Assembly: GCA_963573315.1 (NCBI GenBank)
Contig: OY752141.1
Coordinates: forward strand, 2,604,001-2,668,000
Source of the DNA: Entomortierella parvispora
Lineage: Eukaryota; Mortierellomycota; Mortierellomycetes; Mortierellales; Mortierellaceae
DNA length: 64,000 nt
Direction: 5' to 3'
Below, piece by piece: positions 1 to 9,931 of this stretch. The notes under the pieces were generated by a model that was not told the origin of the DNA, ran no database searches, and saw only the letters and a program-made list of their open reading frames with translations. The translations under genes and the position numbers were made by a program. Each line of letters starts with the position of its first letter. Within the stretch, counting starts at the first letter, position 1.

Positions 1-1
1 G

Positions 2-1942
2 AGAGGAGGCCGAAAAGCAGTAGCAGGAGGAGGAGAAGGAGTTGAGGAAGGAGAAGAAGCGTCGGGTCGGTCGACTGCCCTCAAGCGATCGACCTTGACT
101 GATGCTCAAAAGTACGAGATCTGCGTCTATTTGAAGGAGACGGATGACGGCGGCGAGGAGAAATTGACCCATCGTGCGGTGACCAATTACATTCTCCATC
201 GGTACAATGTCAAGGTCGACACGTCCACCATCTCTCGACTTCGCAAGACCGCCGACAAGCGGCTCAGCCACGAGAGTCCGAACCCGTTCTCGAAACGCCA
301 TCGTGCCGTCACCTTTCCCGAACTGGAGAGACGACTGACACACTACATAGAGTCCAATCGAGGAGAGACCCGGATCACAGATTCCATGATCGTGGGCAAG
401 GCAAAGGAGCTTCGAGACGAACTGACAATTGCGCCAGAGCTCCTCTCGTTCTCGGCAGGATGGCTCAGCAAGTTCAAGATCCGGAACGGACTGAAGATAC
501 GGCTGAGCGACACGCCCCAGCCACAGCAAGCCGCGCACCCATATCGTCAGCAGCAACACCAACACTCTTTATTGGATGTTGACAACAACGACACGGAAGA
601 GCTAGCTGCTGTTCTTCCCACTCCTCCGCGACCTATGGTCATTTCGCATGGATCGAGTCCCGGATCCACAAGGTTGCGGACTAAACCGACCCCCATCAGC
701 AGCAGCAACACATCTACAGAGCAAGGAGCACCGTCCAAAAGGAGAAACCGGGCTAGGAGAGGCGTCAATAAGGATACTATCACGATATCGCCCAGGCCAT
801 CGCCCTCTGCAGCATCACCCTTGCAGCATTCACCTTCACCTCTTCCTCCATCACCGCCAGTACAGAGCATGGTTGAGTCCAATACTATGGATCAGTATGG
901 CTCTCAATCTGACATATCTGACATGGACATGGATTTGGATAGAGAGCCTGGCATGGAGGACGATGCAGAAAATAACTTTCCTACTGACCATCTCAAGCCA
1001 ACATTGCCAACGCTCGACTATTCTAGCAACAATTACAACAACGACATTAGAAATGAAAATCCAGCTGTCTCTGTCTCTGAACAACCACTTCCAAGCACAT
1101 CGGATCGGCAACCAAGGTCCAACTCACGGACGCCAATACCCCACAGGAGCATTAACAACAACGACAGCAGCAATCCTGCACCATCCAATGTGGTCCGAAA
1201 AGGCCCTCAGAGTCGCTCTCAGGCTCTACTCTCCAAAATGGCTCGTATTGACGCTGAACTATCTCTCTCTCCTTCGTCCATTCTCGAAGCCGCCAGTGTC
1301 AACAGCACACCAATACCGTCAGCATCCAACACAACACCGCCTTTACCCTATACGATACCCTTAGGATCCACTCGGAGAGAGCCATCGCTTCGCTCTGCTG
1401 CTGTAGCAGCTGTTGCAGCAGCGCCGATGACCCCCTTTGTTGGACAGTATGTTCCACCCTGCTCTTTGTATATACCAACTGCCAGGCCTATGAGTGCTCT
1501 TCCCTCAATGATATCTAGTACAGTGACGTCCGCCATACTCCCATTGCCTTTTACCGTTCCCACTATGGCTTCCACCGCCACGGAAGCGACGAAAGCAGCG
1601 ACCCTTTCTGCCACTCATTCCACGACCCATCTGCCGTTTGCAGCGACAACAACTCCACCAACGACGTCAACATCAGCACTCTCTTCGACAACCTCTGATC
1701 GATCCCATATCCGAGACGTGCCTGTTGAAGCGATGGACGATGAAGATAAGGAGGAGGAGGAGGATGATGAGGGAGAGGAGGAGGAGCCGAGGGTGGACTT
1801 TAAGGAAGCAGTCAACTGTATCAACACTCTGCGGATATTCATGGAACAGCAATCCTTTGAGGTGGAGCAGGTTCATCACCTTCAGCAAATCTATTTGGCC
1901 ATGAAACGGAAACGAAAGAGCTCAAAACCGAGTGGGTCATAA
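2..1942 (+). CDS. CENP-B/pogo-type helix-turn-helix protein, 5' end missing
   Basis: The frame is open from base 2 to a TAA at 1940-1942 (646 codons plus the stop), with no ATG before the conserved domain, so the gene begins upstream of this window; the TTG at 95 is an internal leucine. Residues about 33-90 look like the N-terminal psq/CENP-B helix-turn-helix, and about 100-165 like the second CENPB-type DNA-binding domain found in Tc5/pogo transposases. No DDE catalytic domain follows. The rest is Ser/Thr/Pro-rich low complexity, then an acidic run (bases about 1737-1790), a short helical segment and a basic tail (KRKRKSS) that could be a nuclear signal. It is probably a nuclear DNA-binding protein derived from a transposase; its target is unknown. 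The domain call rests on recalled family pattern. Confidence 0.7.
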   Translation, partial: RGGRKAVAGGGEGVEEGEEASGRSTALKRSTLTDAQKYEICVYLKETDDGGEEKLTHRAVTNYILHRYNVKVDTSTISRLRKTADKRLSHESPNPFSKRHRAVTFPELERRLTHYIESNRGETRITDSMIVGKAKELRDELTIAPELLSFSAGWLSKFKIRNGLKIRLSDTPQPQQAAHPYRQQQHQHSLLDVDNNDTEELAAVLPTPPRPMVISHGSSPGSTRLRTKPTPISSSNTSTEQGAPSKRRNRARRGVNKDTITISPRPSPSAASPLQHSPSPLPPSPPVQSMVESNTMDQYGSQSDISDMDMDLDREPGMEDDAENNFPTDHLKPTLPTLDYSSNNYNNDIRNENPAVSVSEQPLPSTSDRQPRSNSRTPIPHRSINNNDSSNPAPSNVVRKGPQSRSQALLSKMARIDAELSLSPSSILEAASVNSTPIPSASNTTPPLPYTIPLGSTRREPSLRSAAVAAVAAAPMTPFVGQYVPPCSLYIPTARPMSALPSMISSTVTSAILPLPFTVPTMASTATEATKAATLSATHSTTHLPFAATTTPPTTSTSALSSTTSDRSHIRDVPVEAMDDEDKEEEEDDEGEEEEPRVDFKEAVNCINTLRIFMEQQSFEVEQVHHLQQIYLAMKRKRKSSKPSGS

Positions 1943-2375
1943 TAAAATCTAGTACAGTCATCTTCATTATTTGTCGATCGGTTTTAGACAATCGTGTTTG
2001 AATTTGAACTCTTTTATCTTGTTTTATTTTGTATTGCATGCTCAAATTGGTATGGGAAAAGAGTCCCTTTTTTTTCTTTTGGTTCGATTGTAAGGGTAGG
2101 AAATAACCCGGTTCGAGAGAGTATTTTGGTTCGTTTCGTCAAATTAGTCGGTCATTACATAGGAAAAGAGGGAAGGGGAACTCGAGAGACATGAGTAGCG
2201 GTGGGTGTACGGTGGGATATAAACGGTTCATGAAGAGGTCTCATTGCGAAAGTGAGAGAAGAGGGTTTGAGGGGGAAAACGCGAAAGAAAATACAAGAAG
2301 CGAGGAAGGGTTTTGTGTTGTGCTATGATGGGATTTGTGGTTGATTGATTGGGATTTCTGAAGGGACAGACTTTT
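1943..2375. other. Convergent 3' intergenic region
   Basis: This stretch lies between the stop codons of two convergent genes. It is T-rich on the plus strand just after 1942, with short GA-rich segments near 2160-2300. No coding or RNA gene is evident; it presumably holds both 3' untranslated regions. Confidence 0.6.
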
Positions 2376-4030
2376 TTATGCAGACTCGTTGCACTTCATG
2401 AATCCAGCAATGGCCAACTCCTTGTCCTTTCCAGAATCGCAAAAGAAGAGATGGGATTCACCCGTGTAAAGGTCGACGCGGAAGGAATGAGGGATCAAGA
2501 CATCCAAGGACGCGTCCTGAATGTTGATCACGCGTCCTCCCAAGCGCATCTCGGAAACGGCTCCACGCGCGTCCGTCTCGTCTCTGTAAAAAGAAATCAC
2601 TTGTCCTCGCATGACATAGAACCGTCTACGCCAATAAGGCGAACCATGGCTCTGCAATGTGATATAGCCCGAAAGACCTGATCCCCGCAGTCTCTCTTGT
2701 TCAATCAGCTGTCGCTTCATGGCCTCGCGCGCGACACGGTCCGACTCTTCTTTGCGCTTACGTTCCAATTCCTGGGCCTGCTTTTGAGCAAACAGTTCCT
2801 GTTCACGCGCCTCCCGTTCCTGAGTCTCCTTTTGACGCTTGGCCACCTCGGCTCTCTTTTGGCGCTCCATCTCTTCCCGGACCTTTCTTTCCGCTGCTTC
2901 AATCTCGAGCTGACGTTCTGTGCGAGGGGTAGAAACTCCAGGGAGCGGAGATCCAGAGCGGGATGTAGGGGTATTGACCTCGACGGCGGCCGGGGTAGTG
3001 GGGCCTTGGTTATAGGGAGGAGTCGCGGGCGAGACGGGGGTGGCTGGACGAGGGGCGGCGACGGGGGAAGAAGGGATGACGGGTGAGCTGGGGTCGGGCG
3101 TAGGAGGACCATCGACGAGACCGAGACGGCTTCGGACCTTTTCCTCTGTCAGCTCGGCAAGGTTGGACGAGTTGATCTGAGCATGGCTGTTCTTGAACAA
3201 GGCACCGACGGCCTTGCCGTGAACAAGGGCGCGCGCGCGACGGAGACCACTAAGTGAATTGAATGTCAAAAGAAAAACAAGGAAGGAAAAAAAAAAAAAA
3301 AAAAAAAAAAAGATGAGTGAGAGCACAACAATAATAATAATGATAATTTGGAGGGAAAGACTGTGGTGAGATGGGGTCGGACAAGACTCAAGAGGAGGTA
3401 TTTTTGTGTCCCCGGAGCATTTGTGTCCATCTCTTTTTGTGGACAAGCCCATGGTTGCACAGAATGCTGGTTCCCTTGTTTTTTTGTTTGTTTTTGATAC
3501 TGCAATTAAACGGGGACGAGAAAGAGAGGAGAGACAGAGAGAGACACCATAGCTGCTGCTGTCCCGACTTTCTTTTTTTTTGGTTTGTCCTTCTGCCTTG
3601 TCCTTGCTGGAAAAATAATAATAAAAAGAATTGAAAGCGCGAGCTGTCTGTCTTTCGTACCTGACTTGTTCAGACACGTAGGCCAAGAGTGCGAATCGAT
3701 CGTCAATTCTCACAAATCCATAAAGGACCTCCTCCTTCAGGTTCGAGCGGAGCTCTTCCAGTCCACCGGAACCCTTGGAGTACAGCGAGATCTTGTCGCG
3801 GGTGTCGTGGTAGCCGAGAATGAGCCTGGGTGAGGTTTCATTACCCATTGAGAAATAAAAGGAGACGGAGATAGAGATGGTTAGCACCCTTTTCATGTCT
3901 GTTCCTTTCTCCCTGGCCAGGAACAAAGAATCAGGAACCAGGAACGAGACGCTTACCAGTTGGTGGGTGCTCCGCTGACAATGGCCTGGTAGGCTTCGAG
4001 GATGGCGGGATCAGTCAAGTCGCAGGACAT
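2376..4030 (-). CDS. Coactosin-like ADF-H protein with coiled coil and PH domain
   Basis: Exons (minus): 4030-3957, 3825-3661, 3249-2376; all junctions keep frame, giving 370 residues. Residues 1 to about 118 form an ADF homology domain of the coactosin type: an opening helix, a strand ending in YGFVRIDD, and the coactosin-like segment GKAVGALFK...ELTEEKV. Coactosins bind F-actin. A Pro/Thr/Ser-rich linker (about 120-185) is followed by a strongly charged Glu/Lys/Arg helix (about 190-268) predicted to be a coiled coil. A C-terminal PH domain (about 272-366) has the usual YW..R.F pattern near its start. The layout suggests a protein linking cortical actin to phosphoinositides, which is inference. 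The PH domain lacks an obvious terminal-helix Trp. Intron 2 carries a 25-base poly-A run (3287-3311). ATG at 4030-4028 is the only start giving a complete ADF-H domain. Confidence 0.85.
3287..3311 (+). repeat. Poly-A run inside an intron
   Basis: Twenty-five consecutive A on the plus strand (poly-T in the transcript), inside the second intron of the coactosin-PH gene. It probably serves only as part of a T-rich intron. Confidence 0.9.
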
Positions 4031-5684
4031 TGTGAATGAGTTTTGTTGTATGGGATGGGGAGTTTAGGCAGGGCAAGGGTGTGAATGAGTATGCTGGGAG
4101 GAATGAAGAGGAAGAAGTAGACAATGGAGAAAGAGAGGAATGAGAAAGTCGCGGTGCGTGTTAGTCCTTGGGGTTTTGTCTTTTTTATCCGTCCCCTGTC
4201 CGCCCCCTGTCTACCGGGCCCTTGATGATGGCGGGTAATTGGAGAACCCGCCTGTGGTGTGTGTGTGGGTGTGTAGGTGTGTTGTCAGCAAAGGGACGGC
4301 AAGGTGGGCATTGGATGCAGGGGGTATTTACGGGTCTGTCACTGTACAGGAGGTAGTAAAAGTGAAGGGAGGTGCCTGTAGATAGATATGTAACGGTCGA
4401 AGGGGGTGCAGAAAAGGGGTGAAGGTCTGAAAGTGAGGATAAGAGGAAGAGAGACAGAGAGAGAGAAAGAGAGAGAGGACTGAGAGCCGAGGCGCGGGTG
4501 GAGGTGAAGAGGCGAAAGAGGATGGATATGTTGTGGTTGTGAGATGGCCAAGGAGAGAGGAAAGAGAAAGGAAAAAAAAGAGAAAAGAGAGAGAATGACC
4601 ATCGGATGAGGGTTGTCCATTCTGTTCATCCTCATCCCTGTTTCCTTCCTTGCTTGCTTGCTTGCTTCCTCCTCCACCCACCAGCCCATTGCCCAAACAC
4701 AACAGAGGGACAGGTCGAGACGAGAGCAATTGCTCGGGGGGACAGGACACGAAGGCGGTTACAGACCATTGAGAGCACACCGGCAGTCCATCTCCTCCTG
4801 CTGGATGGACAAGGCCAACAGACCGGCAGGGCTCTCGGCCAAGTCAACTGAAAGTGGAAGGGAAAGCTGCACTGTAATGACCTGCTCTTCACTACTACTA
4901 CAGCTGCAGGGGTCGAAACCACGATTGTGCTGCCATGGGTGCAGATGCGGATGCAGACTAAATGACCTGCCTACCTATGCCGGCTTCACCAACCGTGGAC
5001 AGACCCTGGTGACCCTTCTTTTAATTTCATGCCCTTGGTACTTGCAACGTAGTCTTGCTTGACAACAGAGGAGAAAAGAAAGGTACAGCAACGGACGGGA
5101 GATCGTTCCTTGGGTACCTCTGTTGGTATGTGTACTCGCTGCATCTCTCCATTCTGCACCCTCCGATGATGGTCTGCGCGCAGTTTGAATCATGCTAGAT
5201 TTGATTGCATTAGTGGGTTTATCCCTGTCCACTCCTGGGCTGTCCTTGCCTTGTCCACCCGACCCCAACTTCCTCCCTTTCTCCTCCGGAGTGAAGGAGG
5301 GACTTTCTATCCAGTCCAGAATCGCATCCCCCCATGTGAGCGCGTTTTTCGACCGTGGTTCATAACTTTCATAGTTTCGATATACTATAAACCACCCTCG
5401 ATCCACACCCGCCCGGGTCCATGACGCCACAGAGAAGTGCGACAATCCGAAACAGCAATCTCTTTCAATGCTCACAATAATAACCATTGTCTGACCATGG
5501 CGGGAATGCTACTGAATTGAGGATTATTGGTGACACCCTTCACGCCACGTTTTTTTTTTTTTTTTTGCTGTGAGCGCGCGGTGCAGTAAGCATGTTGGAA
5601 AAAAAGTAGATATATTTCGGTGTATCATGTCCCACACTATCTGCACTCTCCTCCTCCTCTTTTCTCGGATACAACTCGTACCGT
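4031..5684 (-). promoter_or_regulatory. Upstream region of the coactosin-PH gene and 3' flank of coatomer beta'
   Basis: About 1.65 kb without a recognisable gene. From 4430 to 4600 the plus strand is almost pure purine (GAGA repeats), meaning a pyrimidine-rich tract on the coding strand of the gene starting at 4030. A (CTTG)n block lies near 4650-4667. A 170-codon open frame on the minus strand (5487-4975) resembles no family I know and shows no clear coding character. The right end near 5550 is T-rich. Confidence 0.5.
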
Positions 5685-8600
5685 CTAGATCAAGTTCTCA
5701 AAAGCGTCCTCGTCATTGGCGGCGTTCATTGCGGCCCGATCCTGATCCGAGGTCGCCAAACTTGACATGTCGTCAAAATCAAAATCACCTCGGACAGATC
5801 CAGTCCCCGTTGTGTTGACCTCCAACGACATGTAGCTCATGTTATCGCTTATGTTATCCAGTCGCTCCTCCACCAATGAAGGATAAGGTCTAGCCGACGA
5901 AGAAGAGGACGATGAAAACGGCCCACCGTGATCACCATTCACGCTGCCGTTCAGGCTTCCATTCAAGATACGAGACGATGTGGATGACTGGAACGAGTCC
6001 TGGTGGCAAAGTTGGGGATGGAACTGTCCGTGGTGGGTCCCATGCTCCTCTCCCGTGAGATCGCTCTGGCTTTCTAAAAACACTTCGTCTTCCTCACCAT
6101 CTTCCTCAGCATCAGCCTCTGCTTGCAAACTCACTAATCCAAGACCCGACTTCAAGTCTACATTCCAATAACAAATCACCGGGTATTAGATTCTCTTGAC
6201 GCCGTTAACACTGCACGAAGAAGAGCACAACTGGGGCTATTTTACATTACCAGAAATGATGTCGCGATGGGCCACCTCCGTCCACTGACGGTAGGAGCTA
6301 GCAGAAACCGGGGTTTCACTGGAAACTCTCACCGCCGCCTCGGCCTGCAATCCGTACTCATAATCAGGAAACATGTCGGCATGCTCTGTTGGATCAGCCA
6401 GACTTTGCGCAATCTTGGTCTTGCCACCAGCTTCAAGTGAATCTTTCCACAGTTGAAGGACTCGAGGAACCTCACTATGCATTGGTGACAAAGAGAATGA
6501 ATAAGGGGTAAGAAGAAGTGCCTCGTCACTCAAAACTCTTCAATTTACGAAGGATAGCTGATCACTGTCATTCCACCAACCTCGGAAGATATGACCTGGC
6601 CATCAATGCCGCTTCTGGGATGCGCTCCGTCTCGATCAAAATTGATAGGCAGTCCTCGACCTGCCCAAGTGCGAGATAGCAAGCAAATGAAATGTTGGTT
6701 TTCCCAACCGCTTGAGCCATTTGAGCAAGGTTTCTCATACCCTCGGCATTCCCGCTGGATGTGTAGATCAACAACAATCCACTCAGATCTTTTGCATTCA
6801 AAAAGCATTCCTCAGCTAGGTTGACCTTCCATTTGCTCATGGCAGTGTCGCCCAGCAACTTCCATTTTGATTCAGATTCGACTTCTCTTGCAATCACCAC
6901 TGCAAGGTCCAATCGTCCAAGCTGGATCGCCAAATCAAACTTGTGATCCTGATCCGTGGTCACTTCCAGTGCCATCTCCTTTAGCTCTTGGGCTTCCAAG
7001 AAGCGCGCAATTTTGTTCAATTGATCAACAGGGATCCGAGGCATCAAGGAGGCTGCGGTGTCCATATCGCCGCGAAGAATAGCGGTTTGATACTCGATCA
7101 CGGTCAAAGATATGGCGTAGCTGACAATATTCACATCCTTGTCCACGAGATAGAGGCGGTTATCACGGGGGATGTATCCGAGAAGATAACGCGCAGAGTC
7201 AAAGTGCACTAGGGTCTGGGACTGATCTCCAACAAGGTAATTCAAGCGGTTGGACGTGGTGGTGTAGATGAAGCAATCACCAACCCATGCACCAGTTTGA
7301 ACACTACAGAAGGAAAACCGTACCGTGATTCAATATGAGTATTTTGGTCAAGTACAGATAGATGATCAAGATACAAAGTAGAAACGAAAACTTACCTTTC
7401 TGGAATTTCTGTTACAAACTCGAGTGCTTCTTCCACACCTTCCTCGCCAACCTCGCCACCTGCCTCGACGAATTGAGTGTACGCGAGTCGATTGTAGCGC
7501 AAGACGTAGAAGCTGTCCTTGCAAGCAATGGTCATCAAATCACCCGTCTCAGACCAGAAAACCTAGTAATAATAAAGCATCGGTGTCAGTAACAGCCCCA
7601 ACACTCCATGGACATCCCACTTTACGGTATACTCACGCTTTGAGGATCGCAGTCAATGCGACGGACAGTGTGGCCAGTTTCCCAGTCGTACAAGTTCAAG
7701 AAGTTGGCACTCTTCACTCCCAGCAAGGTGCCTCCAAAGATCCCCTCAGCCGAATAGTTCAGTCGAATCAAGCCTGGCTTTTCCTTGAAGTTCTTGAACA
7801 CCTTGACTTTGGAAGTAGATTCGCGCACCGCGTATTCGTTCGAATCCAGTGCCCACACAAACTCCAGACCGCTCCCGAAACTCTTGTTTCTCCATGCGAG
7901 GGCAGTGTAGATGATGTATTCGCCATCACCGCACACAACGACGAAGCGGCCGTTAGGACTGTGCTGCAATGTCTGAGGGTAGATCTCACAGTTGCCGAGA
8001 TCCTTGGCCGATGCCGCGATACGCTCTCCATCTTTGATCTCTTCGCCCACGTTAGTCTTGATGTTGGCAGTTTGAATGTCGTTATGCTTGGCCCAAATGA
8101 TCTTTCCTCCGTTATCCATACTGACGGTAGGTTCCTCTCTTCCCAGCTAAAACATATCCAGGGGGAGTCAAGTTAAATCGACGCAGTTTTTTTTTGACGA
8201 CTTCACACCACCATCACTGTCGCTCTTTCTTACCTTGATAACCACAGATCCAAGGTCGAACCCGAGCGCAACATCGTTCGATTCCCGCCGATAGGCCATG
8301 GTCCATGCTCGGTTAAGGCCATAGTTAAGAGTGTTTTCAAGTCGATAGGTGTTGGCATGCCAAATTTTGACGCTTCCATCCTCACTTCCAGAGATGATGA
8401 TGGGGAGGTCTGGGTGAAACGAGGCAAAAGTGACATTCTGTGCATGTCCTTCCAATGTTTGAACACAAGTCTTGTTCTGATAGTCCCAGACTTTAACAAG
8501 GCTGGAAGGGAATAAATCCAAGTCAGTCTTTGCAACACTGTCCTTCCAGAGTTTTGAACAAATTCAGCATGGTTATTTACCAGTCATCGCCGGCCGTAAT

Positions 8601-9661
8601 AAGATATGGCTTCTCGCCTCCATAGTAATAGTCGACCCAGTTCACTCCCTTCTCATGTCCCTCTAGTGTGATGTTGGCCACGCTCGATCCCAACGACCAG
8701 ATCTTGACGGTGCCATCGACACAAGCAGATGCAAAAGTGTTTGTGTCCTTGGGGTTGATCGTAATGCACATGACAAAGTAAGAATGTCCCTCAAACGTCT
8801 AGACATTGTTTTTTGCTTGACCAGTTAGTACGTAACTCTGCAGAGCATATACAATCCTTAGTACCGTATCCACTGGGAGCAGCTGAAATGACAAACCTGC
8901 ATGCATCTCCAATTCTTTTCCCAGTCCCAAAGTCGAATAGTCATATCGTCCGATCCTGATAGGACATAGGGTTGGGTTGGATGAACAGCCACGCATCGAA
9001 TAAAATCGCTGTGGGCATCCCAGCTGTGGACCTTCTCGTGTGTATTGTAGTTGAAGACACGGAGTTGCATATCATCTGCTCCGGTGATGACCCAGTTCTT
9101 ACGCGCAATGAACTTTGCCGCACGAACTGCCATAATAGAAACAGGATTGTTAAATTCATCGTGTCTTTGAGAAGAATAAAGAGCAAGCGTTGAAGGACAT
9201 TCATAGCCAGCAGTTGTAATTACCTGGCTGATCAGACACCTCAAACGTCTTGACCAAGGCCTAAAAGTTGAAAAAAAGGATCAACATATGCTCCTTGGCT
9301 ATACAGTCTCTTGACTTTTCCTATCTGCCCTCTTTTAATGCACATCACGCTTTAAAGTACCTGAGTCTCATAGTTCCATATGTAAGCATTTCCATCGTAC
9401 AAACTGGCCAATATCCATGGTTCGGTCGGGTGAAAGTCCATGGACTTGACACGCTCCGAATGCGCCAGCAGTTTTTTCTATGAGAATGTCGCGTTCAAGG
9501 AGTTATTAGCATGAATGCCATGGAAGATGCCCAGCATTATTTCCTGTCCGAAACTGGTGTCCATCTTAGAGCTGAAGCGACTCGTCCGAGATGACCGCAT
9601 TGCAACGTTGCAGCCGGGGGTGGAGGGCGTTGTATGTCGGTACCTTGATCTCTAGTTTCAT
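5685..9661 (-). CDS. SEC27: Coatomer subunit beta' (COPI coat)
   Basis: Eleven exons (minus): 9661-9644, 9477-9361, 9260-9224, 9126-8897, 8798-8581, 8501-8234, 8146-7637, 7562-7396, 7303-6581, 6474-6251, 6157-5685; 994 residues against about 900 in yeast and human. The protein matches the COPB2/Sec27 family throughout: it opens [16 protein letters not shown], then WD40 repeats with the family's [19 protein letters not shown], a second propeller, and an alpha-solenoid ending near ARSYLP. The acidic C-terminal tail is poorly conserved and Ser-rich. Beta' is a core COPI subunit that binds dilysine cargo signals on Golgi-to-ER vesicles. The first coding exon is only 18 bases. At the exon 5/6 junction a Cys codon (TG|C) replaces the Arg common in animal homologues just before LVKVW. 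Confidence 0.95.
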
Positions 9662-9931
9662 GCCCTAGGAGTGACAATGCAGACGACGTCTCGGTCAGTA
9701 CAATTACTCCTTACGCCAGTTCCAAAGGGCGACTCTGCGACACGCGAGATGAGGTGACTGTACCATGATGGTCGATAGATGTCCACAGGGATGGGGATGG
9801 AAAAGAGAGAAGTTGATGCACCAAAAGCTCTGGAGACAATGAGAGAGAGCTGCCAATGAACTTGGAAATTAATTAAGTCTAATTTTTTTGAATTGTTATT
9901 GTAGTTTTTTATTTTTTATTTTTTTTTATCG

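Noticed and set aside
95..97. TTG as a translation start for the CENP-B-type protein
   Set aside because: The frame is open to the window edge and the conserved domain begins right there; a eukaryotic start further upstream is more likely.
648..1364. 238-codon second frame inside the CENP-B-type gene
   Set aside because: Out-of-frame reading of low-complexity Ser/Thr/Pro codons; the sense frame carries the recognisable domain.
4975..5487. 170-codon minus-strand open frame upstream of the coactosin-PH gene
   Set aside because: No recognisable domain, no splice context, odd composition and no partner exon; a chance frame in a long promoter is more likely.
7424..8176. 250-codon plus-strand open frame inside the coatomer gene
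   Set aside because: It is antisense to well-conserved coatomer beta' coding exons and crosses their splice sites; it is a shadow of the real gene.
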